Shown in pieces: positions 25,216 to 33,141 of a DNA stretch of 52,841 bases (the stretch's first letter is position 1; the number at the start of each line of letters is the position of its first letter). The stretch lies in contig CAYYNP010000029.1 in assembly GCA_964472545.1 (NCBI GenBank), forward strand, positions 1 through 52,841, given 5' to 3'. Position numbers and translations under genes: made by a program. The notes beneath the pieces were generated by a model that did not search any database, was not told the DNA's origin, and worked only from the letters and a program-made list of their open reading frames with translations. This DNA is from CAYYNP01 sp964472545 (GTDB taxonomy: Bacteria > Planctomycetota > Planctomycetia > Pirellulales > Thermoguttaceae).

Positions 25216-26283
25216 CTACTCTTGGGGGGGATCATCCAGGAAGCCCCAATCCAGCGGCGTGCCGCGGGGGACGTCGATCTTCGCCGTGCGGCCGAGGATC
25301 TCGTCGAGATGGCGAGGGTGCAGGCCGTCGGCGGGGCGGATAGAGCGGACGTTTTCGGGCGTCAGCGGGCCGCCTGCCTTCACGTCTTCCACGACGAACA
25401 GCGAGCGCCGCAAACGGCGTCCGGCCACCTCGCTCTCCTCAGGCCCAAGCCGAATCGTGCCCAACGCCGCGTGGGCCACCTGAACCGCGTCGACCATCTC
25501 GCGAAACTCGTCGGGCTCCAACGAGAAGCCCGCGTCCGGTCCGCCGCGATCGCGGGAGAGGGTGAGGTGCTTTTCGATGACACAGGCGCCGGCGGCGACC
25601 GCGGCAACCGGCACGGCCGCCTCGAGCGAATGATCGGAAAGGCCGACCGGAACACCGAACGTCTCGCCGAGGTGCGAAATCGTTCTCAGGTTCATCTGCT
25701 CCGCGGTGGCCGGATAGGCGCTGGTGCACTTCAACAGCGCGATCTGCCGGCCGCCGGTGTGGCGGATCGTGCGAACCGCCTCGTCGATCTCTTCGATGGT
25801 CGCCATGCCGGTCGAGAGCAGAATCGGCTTGCCGGTCTTTGCCACGCGCACCAGCAACGGCAGATCGACCAACTCGAACGACGCGATTTTGTAGGCCGGA
25901 ACGTCCACCCCCTCGAGAAACTCGACGGCCGCCGCGTCGAAGGGTGTGGAGAAGAGCGTTAGTCCTCGCTCTATGGCGATCCGCTGCAACTTCGGCTGCC
26001 ACGACCACGGCATGGCGGCCTCGGCGTAGAGATCGTACAGCGTGCGGCCTTCCCAAACGGTCCCGCGGATGCGAAAGTACGGAGCGTCGCAGTCGAGCGT
26101 CAGTCCGTCGGCCGTGTAGGTCTGCAGCTTCACGGCGTCGGCCCCGGCGTCGGCCGCCGCCTCGACGATCGCTACGGCTTCGTCGAACTCCTGCCGGTGG
26201 TTGGCCGACATCTCGGCCACCACGTACGGCGGTTCGTTCGGGCCGATCGCTCGGCCGGCAATCGTCAGCTCAAGGTCGTTCAT
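25216..26283 (-). CDS. pseI: Pseudaminic acid synthase (NeuB family)
   Basis: 355 residues. It condenses a 6-deoxy-AltdiNAc sugar with phosphoenolpyruvate to make the nonulosonate. The NeuB barrel starts at VVAEMSANHRQEFDEA (E and H metal or substrate ligands), continues through KLQTYTADG, SFELVDLPLL, KPILLSTGMAT and the late motif GLSDHSLE...VIEKHLTL, and ends in a SAF antifreeze-like domain (RSLFVVEDVKAGGPLTPENV). The YFRIRGTVWEGRTLYDLY segment fits PseI rather than sialic acid NeuB. Its ATG overlaps the stop of the upstream acetyltransferase part (ATGA), so it is the last gene of the coupled pse operon. Confidence 0.93.
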   Translation of the reverse strand: MNDLELTIAGRAIGPNEPPYVVAEMSANHRQEFDEAVAIVEAAADAGADAVKLQTYTADGLTLDCDAPYFRIRGTVWEGRTLYDLYAEAAMPWSWQPKLQRIAIERGLTLFSTPFDAAAVEFLEGVDVPAYKIASFELVDLPLLVRVAKTGKPILLSTGMATIEEIDEAVRTIRHTGGRQIALLKCTSAYPATAEQMNLRTISHLGETFGVPVGLSDHSLEAAVPVAAVAAGACVIEKHLTLSRDRGGPDAGFSLEPDEFREMVDAVQVAHAALGTIRLGPEESEVAGRRLRRSLFVVEDVKAGGPLTPENVRSIRPADGLHPRHLDEILGRTAKIDVPRGTPLDWGFLDDPPQE

Positions 26284-27134
26284 TGCTGCAACCGTTCAAA
26301 GACGTGGCACGGGCAATCGCGAACCGTACGGGGATCGACCCGGACAAAACCCGCCTTGGCACAGGTCCGTGCGGAAGCGAGATTCTCGTGGCGGACAATC
26401 GCCCGCAGCCGCCGGACTTCAAGGGCATCATGGGCCAAGTCGCTCGTTTCGTCCAGTAGCCGCGTGCCCAGCCCGCGGCGCCGAAAGGCCGCGGCGACGT
26501 GAAAGCTGATCTCGGCCGTGTCCGGTTCGGTGCGGTCGTAGCGGATGACGCCCAGGATCACGCCGTGGAGTTCGAGCACCCAGATGCGAGTGGCTGCGTC
26601 GGCAAGCTTGCGGCGAAACCACGCGACGTGTTCGCCCAGCGGGATGGGGTCCGTCGAAAGCGAATTGGCACGCACAACCGGGTCGTTTGCCAATCGCCAA
26701 AGCGGCAGTTCGTCGTCGGCCGCGACGGGACGCGGCCGAAGCGAAGTCGGCGGCAGCGATCCGGCGAATGCGTTCATCAAGCCGGCAACGCGTTGGGCGC
26801 CCTGTCCGTCGACCAAGCGGGCGCCGGCGGCGCTTTGGCTCATGCGGCGGTCTTGGTCCCGGCAGAGGGCCGAGAGTTCTTTGGCAATGCTCGTCGCCGT
26901 GAGTTGCTCCACCGGGCCGAGATCGACTGCCGCGCCGGCGGCGGCCATCTCGCGGGCCAACGGCGTCTGATTCTCGGCCACCGCAACCAGCAACGACGGC
27001 AACCGCATTCTCGCCAGCTCCCAGCAAGTACTGCCCGCCGCACTGACGGCCACGTCGGCCTCGGCCATCAACTTCGCCATGTTGGAAGCGTCGGCCAGCA
27101 GTTCGATCTGCCCCTTGTCGGGTGGCTGGGGCAA
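26280..27134 (-). CDS. PseG C-terminal half fused to PseH-like acetyltransferase (broken gene, 3' part)
   Basis: The open part starts within the repeat element (a TTG at 27134); real similarity begins after 27120. The first 75 residues (LLADASNMAKLMAEADVAVS...STCWELARMRLPSLLVAVAE) are the C-terminal UDP-binding half of PseG, the UDP-sugar hydrolase. From LRPRPVAADDELPLWRLAND onward comes a GNAT domain with the acetyl-CoA loop AAFRRRGLGTRLL and NLASARTCAKAGFVR, typical of PseH, which N-acetylates the 4-amino sugar. The upstream half of PseG is in another frame, split off by the insert at 27120-27239. Removing 119 bp rejoins the frames (about 509 residues). The PseH half may be translated alone; activity of the PseG half is doubtful. 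ATGA overlap with pseI. Confidence 0.82.
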   Translation of the reverse strand: MPQPPDKGQIELLADASNMAKLMAEADVAVSAAGSTCWELARMRLPSLLVAVAENQTPLAREMAAAGAAVDLGPVEQLTATSIAKELSALCRDQDRRMSQSAAGARLVDGQGAQRVAGLMNAFAGSLPPTSLRPRPVAADDELPLWRLANDPVVRANSLSTDPIPLGEHVAWFRRKLADAATRIWVLELHGVILGVIRYDRTEPDTAEISFHVAAAFRRRGLGTRLLDETSDLAHDALEVRRLRAIVRHENLASARTCAKAGFVRVDPRTVRDCPCHVFERLQQ

Positions 27135-27928
27135 AGCGCACCTCCGGGCCGCCTCTCCCCACCCCCCGGCGGGGGCAACGCGCTGGGGGGCCCCTGGGAA
27201 CTATCTCGGGGCCTGCGGTGGGTTTTGCCCCAGCCACCCTGCGATCTCCCACCTGCCACCCTCGCGCTGGCCGCGCCCATCACCACGGTAGCCTCCCAAT
27301 CCGAGAAGTCCAACTGCTCAACGGCCTCGATCACGGTCGCGGTCAGGTTCGCCGGATCGGCCCCGCCAAGAGTGACTAAGATCCGCCGGGCGATCGGCGG
27401 CGTCTGTCGTGACGGAAGGTCCGGGCGTTGGAAGTCCGGCCGCAGCATCGCGTAACGTGTGCCCAGCAGCAGTACCGTTTGCGGATCACATGCGTATCGA
27501 CTTCGCTCGGCTCCCAGGTTCTGGTTCAAAATCACGTCGGCGTCGATCGGCTTCTCGCCGAGCCCGTCGTCCACCACCAGCAGCCGGGCGCCCGTTCGTC
27601 GGAGAGATTGCCGATACGTGGCATCGAAATGGTAGCCATCCAGCGCGACCCATGTCGTATCCGAGGAGATCGCGGCAAGCGTGGTTCTGAGATCGGCCGG
27701 ATCGGGGTAACACTGCCGAAGTGGAACGAACTCGGCCCCGCAGTCGCGTATTCTCCCACGAAGACCCTCGATCGGACATCGTCCCACAAAGACCACCCGA
27801 CGATCGCCCGCCGCCAGCCACGCCTCGGCCAGCGTCAGACACCGCATCACGTGCCCGGTGCCCATCCGCCCAGTGCCGATCTGCCCGGCGGCGTCGGCGC
27901 GAACCAGCAGTGTCTCGGTCACGGTCAT
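27068..27928 (-). CDS. pseG: PseG N-terminal half (broken gene, 5' part)
   Basis: Starts at the ATG at 27928, overlapping the pseF stop by ATGA. The first about 229 residues are PseG, the enzyme that removes UDP from UDP-6-deoxy-AltdiNAc: LLVRADAAGQIGTG, GHVMRCLTLAEAW with the catalytic His, VALDGYHFDATY, LLVVDDGLGE, ILNQNLGAE and LVTLGGADPANLT. After 27240 the frame runs through the repeat (GGWGKTHRRPRD...) and ends at 27068 without the C-terminal half. The catalytic loop is odd: IGTGR-MGTGH-VM, an apparent diverged 15-bp tandem duplication where relatives have one IGTGH-VM. Unless a sequencing or assembly error is present, the fused pseG-pseH gene is disrupted. Confidence 0.82.
   Translation of the reverse strand: MTVTETLLVRADAAGQIGTGRMGTGHVMRCLTLAEAWLAAGDRRVVFVGRCPIEGLRGRIRDCGAEFVPLRQCYPDPADLRTTLAAISSDTTWVALDGYHFDATYRQSLRRTGARLLVVDDGLGEKPIDADVILNQNLGAERSRYACDPQTVLLLGTRYAMLRPDFQRPDLPSRQTPPIARRILVTLGGADPANLTATVIEAVEQLDFSDWEATVVMGAASARVAGGRSQGGWGKTHRRPRDSSQGPPSALPPPGGGERRPGGALCPSHPTRGRSNCWPTLPTWRS
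27120..27239. mobile_element. gggtggctggggc repeat element inserted in pseG-pseH
   Basis: Terminal inverted repeats gggtggctggggcaaa (27120-27135) and tttgccccagccaccc (27224-27239) bound a GC-rich core. The element is the same family as 20219-20315 and 38404-38436. Deleting 119 bp restores one PseG reading frame exactly across the junction (AGGRSHDKGQIELLADASNM), so the element lies inside a once intact gene. No transposase is encoded, so it would have to move in trans. Confidence 0.8.
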
Positions 27929-28659
27929 TCCTCCGTGAGTGGCTTCTGCCGGACATGGCGGTTGATTTCGGCCAGGCTCGGATCCTGCCGGATCAGCCGC
28001 CACACGTCGCGCCAATCAAACGTGTCGTCACTACCTTGGAAATGGCCGTACACCGCGCAGACGAAGCGAAGGTCGGCCGGTTCGTCGACCGTCCAGCGCC
28101 AATCGCCAAGATCTTCCGGCCCATCGACCGAGACGAGCCGAAACAGGTCGGGATGTTCGTAGAAGTAGGGCGTTACATGCGTTCGCTGATGGGCTTCGGT
28201 CGCCTCGCGTGACGCCCGGGCCAGCACGTCCGCCGAGAAGACCTCCGTGTCCAGCCCTCGCGGCCAGCGTCGCCGCAGCGTGTTCGCCGCGTAATCCGGC
28301 CGCTGTTCAACGAAGGTCTGGACCACGCGGTCGATCACGTTCGGGTCGATCAACGGACAGTCGGCCGTGATCCGCACCACGACGTCGGCCCGCTGCGTTT
28401 CGGCGGCCCGATGGTACCGGTCGAGCACGTCGTTCGGGCTGCCGCAGAAACAGGCGACGCCCAAACGGCCGCACGCGTCGACGATCGGCCGGTCATCATC
28501 CCCCACGCTCGTGGCCACCACGATCCGGTCCAACGACGTAGCCCCTTGCGCACGGCGGCAGACCCTGTCAAGCATCGACCGCCCGGCCACGTCGGCCAAC
28601 ACCTTGCCGGGCAGCCGGGCGCTTCCCATGCGAGCTTGGATCACGGCGACGATCGTCAC
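27925..28659 (-). CDS. pseF: SpsF-type cytidylyltransferase (probable PseF)
   Basis: 244 residues from a GTG at 28659, overlapping the pseC stop (GTGA); the much longer open frame upstream is the shadow of pseC. The nucleotidyltransferase start VTIVAVIQARMGSARLPGKV is diagnostic. DRIVVATSVGDDDRPIVDAC, RITADCPLIDP (metal-binding Asp) and the WRWTVDEPADL segment follow. The family couples CMP to a nonulosonic acid, or is annotated SpsF (spore coat polysaccharide). Between pseC and pseGH, the likely role is making CMP-pseudaminic acid or a close relative, ready for transfer to flagellin or surface glycan. Confidence 0.85.
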   Translation of the reverse strand: MTIVAVIQARMGSARLPGKVLADVAGRSMLDRVCRRAQGATSLDRIVVATSVGDDDRPIVDACGRLGVACFCGSPNDVLDRYHRAAETQRADVVVRITADCPLIDPNVIDRVVQTFVEQRPDYAANTLRRRWPRGLDTEVFSADVLARASREATEAHQRTHVTPYFYEHPDLFRLVSVDGPEDLGDWRWTVDEPADLRFVCAVYGHFQGSDDTFDWRDVWRLIRQDPSLAEINRHVRQKPLTEE

Positions 28660-29843
28660 GGCGTCGGCTCCGATGGCGCGGGCAGGCCGCAAACGGATCG
28701 CAACGTGGCAACAACGCGGGCCACGTCGGCGTCCGTCATTGCCGGGAAGATCGGCAGCGAGAGGATCTGCTCGTAGGCGGCCTCGGCCACCGGGCAATCG
28801 CCCCCGGCGGTAGCAAATCGGCGGCGATAATACGGATGCAAATGCACCGGGATGTAGTGCACGCCCACGCCGACGCTCGCCGCTTGCATCCGCTCGAAGA
28901 CCGTGCCGCGGTCGATCCCCGCCACATCCGGGTCGATACGCACGACGTAGAGATGCCGGCCGTGCGAGACCTGCGGGCGGGTAGCCAGCGGCTGCACCCC
29001 CGGCATGTCGACGAAATGCCGATCGTACGCGGCGGCGATCTGCTGCCTTCTGGCGATCCAGCCGTCGAGCTTCGGCAGTTGGCTCAATCCCAAGGCACAT
29101 TGGATATCGGTCAGCCGATAGTTCAGTCCCAACTCGGTCATCTCGTAGTGCCACGATCCGGCCCGGCTGCGCTGCAGGTGGTCGCGGGTGAAGCCATGGT
29201 TGCGAAACCGCCGCATCCGCTCGGCCGAGGCCGGGTCGTCGGTGGTGATCATGCCGCCTTCGCCGGTGGTGATCGGTTTGACCGGGTGTAGACTGAAGGT
29301 GTTCAGATCGGCCAGGCTGCCGACCGGCCGGCCGTGATCGCTGCCGCCGAGGGAGTGGGCCGCGTCGGCAACCAGTGCGATACCAGCTTCATCGGCCACC
29401 GCCCGCAGCGCTTCGTAATCGCAGGGTTGACCGGCGTAGTCGACCGCGATCGCGGCCTTGGTCTGCGGTGTGAGTTTCGCCTGCACTTCGGCCGGCCCCA
29501 GCAGCAGCGTCTGTGGATCGACATCGGCGAAGACGGGCGTGGCCCCTTGATACACCACGCAGTTGGCCGTGGCCGCGAAGGTCATCGCGGGAACAATCAC
29601 CTCGTCGCCGGGGCCGATTTCCAGGGCGAACATCGCCGCGTGCAACGCCGCCGTGCCGCTGCTGACGGCCACCGCCTCGGCCGCTGCGGTGTACTCGGCA
29701 AACGCCCGCTCGAATCGCTCGACCATGGGGCCGGTTGTCAGCCAGTCGCTTCGCAGGACCTCGGCGACCGCTTGGATGTCTTCCTCCGAGATCAACTGGC
29801 GCCCGTAGGGGATTCTCGGGCGGCCCGGCTCGTCGATGGGCAT
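28656..29843 (-). CDS. pseC: UDP-4-keto-sugar aminotransferase (PseC type)
   Basis: 395 residues from the ATG at 29843 (a TTG seven codons earlier is less likely; GGAAG lies 8 bp upstream). It belongs to the DegT/DnrJ/EryC1/StrS PLP aminotransferases. Blocks: YGRQLISEEDIQAVAEVLRS, the PLP phosphate-binding SSGTAALHAAM, VDYAGQPCDY, VADAAHSLGG (Asp160 to the pyridine N) and the Schiff-base Lys189 in TFSLHPVKPITTGEGG, then NYRLTDIQCALGLSQL. PseC transaminates the product of PseB to UDP-4-amino-4,6-dideoxy-AltNAc. It opens the pse operon; no PseB dehydratase gene is in this window, so that step must be encoded elsewhere. Confidence 0.92.
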   Translation of the reverse strand: MPIDEPGRPRIPYGRQLISEEDIQAVAEVLRSDWLTTGPMVERFERAFAEYTAAAEAVAVSSGTAALHAAMFALEIGPGDEVIVPAMTFAATANCVVYQGATPVFADVDPQTLLLGPAEVQAKLTPQTKAAIAVDYAGQPCDYEALRAVADEAGIALVADAAHSLGGSDHGRPVGSLADLNTFSLHPVKPITTGEGGMITTDDPASAERMRRFRNHGFTRDHLQRSRAGSWHYEMTELGLNYRLTDIQCALGLSQLPKLDGWIARRQQIAAAYDRHFVDMPGVQPLATRPQVSHGRHLYVVRIDPDVAGIDRGTVFERMQAASVGVGVHYIPVHLHPYYRRRFATAGGDCPVAEAAYEQILSLPIFPAMTDADVARVVATLRSVCGLPAPSEPTP

Positions 29844-29902
29844 CTCGCGACTTCCGTTTCTCAAGGTGCGCGGCCCTCAACAGGCTGTTACGGATCTACA
29901 CA

Positions 29903-29948
29903 AAAAGGGGCCGCCGACAGCCGACGGGTGGTCGGCGCCGGCGGCCTT
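29903..29948 (-). terminator. Rho-independent terminator of the second Gfo/Idh/MocA gene
   Basis: On the minus strand a GC-rich hairpin (ggccgccg... with inner ccgac/gtcgg, ...cggcggcc) is followed by ccttttt. It lies after the stop at 30036 and before pseC, so it probably separates the two transcription units. Confidence 0.75.
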
Positions 29949-29949
29949 T

Positions 29950-30020
29950 GATAGTAGTCATCTCGCTGCGGCGAGATGTCACGGAGCGGGGGACGTCTCG
30001 CGGAGCGAGACGCCTACTAT
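29950..30020. repeat. ctcgctccgcgag hairpin repeat, copy C
   Basis: atagtagtcatctcgctgcggcgagatg... gtctcgcggagcgagacgcctactat: same outer tag/cta ends, same paired small palindromes as copies at 11364 and 17575. Located 15 bp after the stop of the Gfo/Idh/MocA gene. Confidence 0.85.
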
Positions 30021-30035
30021 TATTGCGCCTACTGT

Positions 30036-31358
30036 TTACGCGTCGAGCGTATAGCCCTTGCGATACTCCGGCTTGACGATCGGCTCCAGGCCTTCGATGT
30101 TCTTGACCTTGAGGTTCTTGGCGTCCCATTCGACCTTCTCGCCCTCGCCGCCTTCCTTATTGGCGACCCAAACGGCCAGGTTGCCCAGCAGGATGGTCTC
30201 GGTCAGGCCGCCGGCGTAGTCGGCGAAGTCGGACATCGCCGGCTCGCCGCCGCGAATGGCGTCGGTCCATTCCTTGAAGTGGCCGGGCGACTGCGGGAAT
30301 TCGATGTCCGAATCGTCGACGTCGCCGTAGAGCTTGTCGATCCCGCCGTAGTCGTTGCCCGAGTAAAGCTTGCCCTTGCTGCCGATCACCAGACAGCCGC
30401 TGCCGCGAGGCTGGTCGCCGTCGAGCAGTTCGGGATCGGGGCGTTTGCCGCCGTCCATCCAGGTGAACTTGATCGCCGGGCGCCAGTCGGTGGCCGGGAA
30501 CTCGAACTTGATTTTCGACCACTTGGGATAACTGTCGCGGTTGTGGCCGGACGTTTCCGCCTGGACCGACGTGGGGTCGAACAGGTCGAGTCCCATGTAG
30601 GGCATGTTGACCGTGTGGCAGGCCATGTCGCCCAGCGCGCCGGTGCCGAAGTCCCACCAGCCGCGCCACGAGAACGGATGGTAGCCTTTGCCGTAGGGCC
30701 GCAGGGGCGCGGTGCCCAGCCAGAGATCCCATTTCAGGTTGCCCGGCACCGCCTCTTCGGCCGGCCGCGGCCCGCCTTGTGGCCAGATGGGGCGGTTCGA
30801 CCAGACGACGACTTCCTGCGGAACTCCCAGCCGGCCGGCCTTCATCATGGCCGCCGCCTTCCGCAGGCCGCTACCGGCCGTACCCTGGTTACCCATCTGT
30901 GTGGCCACGCCCATCTCCTTGGCGACCTTGCCCATCAGCCGGGCTTCATAGATGGTGTGCGTTAGCGGCTTCTGGCAGAAACAATGCTTGCCCATCCGCA
31001 TGGCCATCAGCGAGGCGGCGGCGTGGTTGTGGTCGGGCGTGCTCACGGTAACCGCGTCGATGCTCTTGCCCATCTCTTCGAGCATCTTGCGGAAGTCGGT
31101 GAACTTCTTGGCCTTCGAGAAGCGGTTGCCGGCCCCGTCGAGCCGACTGGTATCGACGTCGCAGATGGCGACCATGTCGCCGGCGCGTCCGGCGTCGGCC
31201 GAATCGCTCGAACCCTTGCCGCCCACGCCCACGGCAGCCATGGCGATGCGTTCGTTGGGCGAGTTGCTCTCCTGCGCCGAAACGCCGCCGGCAACCCAGT
31301 AGCCGATACCGGTCGCGGCGGTCGTCTTCAGAAACTGTCGACGAGTAGGTTGATGCAT
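30036..31358 (-). CDS. Tat-exported Gfo/Idh/MocA family oxidoreductase, second copy
   Basis: 440 residues. The leader MHQPTRRQFLKTTAATGIGY is a twin-arginine signal, followed by a hydrophobic segment ending near SAQE. MAAVGVGGKGSSDSADAG is the dinucleotide-binding start. CFCQKPLTHTIYEAR carries the conserved Lys, and WWDFGTGALGDMACHTVNMP resembles its paralogue at 13665-14966 closely, indicating gene duplication. The enzyme probably oxidises or rearranges a sugar outside the cytoplasm. It stands as a single gene between a terminator hairpin and a non-coding stretch, so it is likely regulated on its own. Confidence 0.93.
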   Translation of the reverse strand: MHQPTRRQFLKTTAATGIGYWVAGGVSAQESNSPNERIAMAAVGVGGKGSSDSADAGRAGDMVAICDVDTSRLDGAGNRFSKAKKFTDFRKMLEEMGKSIDAVTVSTPDHNHAAASLMAMRMGKHCFCQKPLTHTIYEARLMGKVAKEMGVATQMGNQGTAGSGLRKAAAMMKAGRLGVPQEVVVWSNRPIWPQGGPRPAEEAVPGNLKWDLWLGTAPLRPYGKGYHPFSWRGWWDFGTGALGDMACHTVNMPYMGLDLFDPTSVQAETSGHNRDSYPKWSKIKFEFPATDWRPAIKFTWMDGGKRPDPELLDGDQPRGSGCLVIGSKGKLYSGNDYGGIDKLYGDVDDSDIEFPQSPGHFKEWTDAIRGGEPAMSDFADYAGGLTETILLGNLAVWVANKEGGEGEKVEWDAKNLKVKNIEGLEPIVKPEYRKGYTLDA

Positions 31359-31780
31359 TACGGGAGACTCCTCTTCTTCTTATAAATCACAGGGTAAGGG
31401 GCACAGTTCGCCATCTCCGACGACAACGTCAAGCACTCACCATAGCCTCCGCGAGGGGCGTTTGCAAGAGGTTTTGCGAAAGCGTGACGCCTTCTCGACA
31501 GGGCGACAAGCGTTCCAGGACAATCCAGCGGAGACGCCGTAAGTCATGTCCTGGAAGTTACTTACGGCGCCTATAATCGAAGCGGGCACCGACCGGTGGA
31601 CCCGAAGCACGTGCAGCGGTCACACGGGAGGCCGCTCCTGCGATCTTCCCGGCGAGAGTAGCCGGGGGCGGAAGCCCCCGGAGGGTCTGCACCACGCAGA
31701 GCAGCGCATCGATATCGACCGTCCGAGGGCTTCCACCCTCGCCTAATGTCGATTGCGGCGGGCGTCTGACGTCAGGGGTG
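31359..31780. other. Intergenic region with three hairpins
   Basis: 422 bp with no believable gene. A 10-bp inverted repeat (cgccgtaagt 31535-31544, acttacggcg 31560-31569), a tight hairpin ccgggggc-ggaa-gcccccgg (31662-31681) and a cgaggg...ccctcg pair (about 31723-31740) occur in succession. They may be 3' ends or further dispersed repeats. Confidence 0.55.
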
Positions 31781-32962
31781 CTATCGATTCACCGGCGGCA
31801 CGGTGTTCGGCTGCCGACCGACGCGCGTACGCGGAGGTTCGACGACTCGCGTCCAGCCGCGGGGAACGCTCACGCTGAACGGGTCGCGGAATTGGGGCAA
31901 GAGGGCGTTCTTCTTGATGTCCCGGAACTCGAACGCGGTGCGGTCTTGGCCGCTGGGCGAAAAGAGTTGCAGGGCCTTCGGTTCGACGTCGTTGTTGGCC
32001 ACGGCCAGGATCAACTCCGCCCGGCGGAAGTTCGCTGCGTCGGCCTGGTATCGCGGATAGGCCTCCAACCAGATCTGCCCTTGAACGTTCTGAGGGGTGA
32101 TTACCCGCAGATAGTATCGCCGCTTGAGCTTGGCGGCCTCGGCCCCGAATAGAAACGGCAGCGGGCCGTCTTGGATCGCCTTGCCCTGCATCTCCGGCGG
32201 CAAGATATACTGCGAGACCTGTTTTGTGTGATGATTCACTTCGGAAACCGATTGGCCATTGCAGACCCAATGGTCCTCGCGCAGCGGCTCGATCGCGGCC
32301 CACTTCCCATCGCGGTAGGTCTCCTGGACGTGGAACAGCCCCCGGTCGGGCGCACCGTACTCAACGATCCCCCGGTCGATGTTCCGCGGCTTGCGCGGAT
32401 CAACGACATGGCCATTGGCGCCGACACCGACCCGGTACTCCCAGCGGGTGAAGCCGCAACTGAACCTGTTCACCTGTTGCCCGCGATACTCCCAGAACCG
32501 CAGCACCTGATCCAGGTAGGCTTCGTGTTGTGGCGTCAGCGGGAAACCCTTAGGCAGCGGCAGCGACTGCATCGCCTGTCGGGGATTCATCGGCGGCGTG
32601 GCCGGTGCCGTGGCTACGCCGGGGCGAATCGCCGGCCCTTGTGGCTGAACCGGCCCGGTCGGCTGTGTCGGCTGCATCGAATACGGCGGAGTGCCGTACG
32701 GGGGGGCCGGATTCGTGGGCGTCGGATGCGTGGGGGTAGCCGGCGGGTACGTCTGCGGCGTGCCGGCCGGCGGGTAGGTCTGTGGATTGTACGTCGGGGG
32801 ATACGTCTGCGTGCCGCCCGGCTGCCCGACACCCCGCTGCGTTGCGCCTGATGGTGGATACTGCGTCGCCGGCCGCCATGGCTGATTTTGCGTTTGAGCT
32901 ACGGCCGCGACCGTCAACAAGAGCAGAGTCAACGACGAGCCGACAACAATTCGATGCGTCAC
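31781..32962 (-). CDS. TIGR03009-type planctomycete exported protein
   Basis: About 393 residues from a GTG at 32962, chosen because GGGAGG lies 6 bp upstream and the protein then begins with a signal peptide (THRIVVGSSLTLLLLTVAAV). A long Pro/Gln/Thr/Tyr-rich linker follows, with repeats such as TYPPTYNPQTYPPAGTPQTY. The folded part starts near LPKGFPLTPQHEAYLDQVLR and FWEYRGQQVNRFSCGFTRWE, the hallmark of the TIGR03009 family known only from planctomycetes. The beta-rich C-terminus (GQIWLEAYPRYQADAANFRR) resembles LolA-type lipid carriers. Function is not established; an envelope role is inferred. Confidence 0.82.
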   Translation of the reverse strand: MTHRIVVGSSLTLLLLTVAAVAQTQNQPWRPATQYPPSGATQRGVGQPGGTQTYPPTYNPQTYPPAGTPQTYPPATPTHPTPTNPAPPYGTPPYSMQPTQPTGPVQPQGPAIRPGVATAPATPPMNPRQAMQSLPLPKGFPLTPQHEAYLDQVLRFWEYRGQQVNRFSCGFTRWEYRVGVGANGHVVDPRKPRNIDRGIVEYGAPDRGLFHVQETYRDGKWAAIEPLREDHWVCNGQSVSEVNHHTKQVSQYILPPEMQGKAIQDGPLPFLFGAEAAKLKRRYYLRVITPQNVQGQIWLEAYPRYQADAANFRRAELILAVANNDVEPKALQLFSPSGQDRTAFEFRDIKKNALLPQFRDPFSVSVPRGWTRVVEPPRTRVGRQPNTVPPVNR

Positions 32963-33141
32963 GGGTTCCCTCCCAATGGCGGATAGACGTTCCGACACGC
33001 CGGCGCTAGCAATGCCAGCAGCGCCTCCTGCGCAGCACGGCCTCGTGTCCGAAGATGGGGCCGCATTCTAGCACGAAGGTTCTGGATGCCCTAGGGCGAT
33101 TTGGGATTCTTCGCCCAGGCCGGCCGGTGTATCATGCGCGG

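Noticed and set aside
28660..29154. N-terminal extension of the pseF frame
   Set aside because: These 165 codons are antisense-like Arg/Gly-rich sequence, a frame shadow of pseC; the GTG at 28659 with the GTGA overlap and the family start motif fix the beginning.
25216..29843. A sialic or legionaminic acid pathway instead of pseudaminic acid
   Set aside because: PseC-, PseG- and PseH-type enzymes and the PseI-like segment YFRIRGTVWEG fit pseudaminic acid; LegB/LegC/NeuC-like genes are absent. The final sugar identity remains inferred.
31546..31746. 66-codon plus-strand frame
   Set aside because: It runs through the hairpins at 31560-31740 and has no protein-like features.
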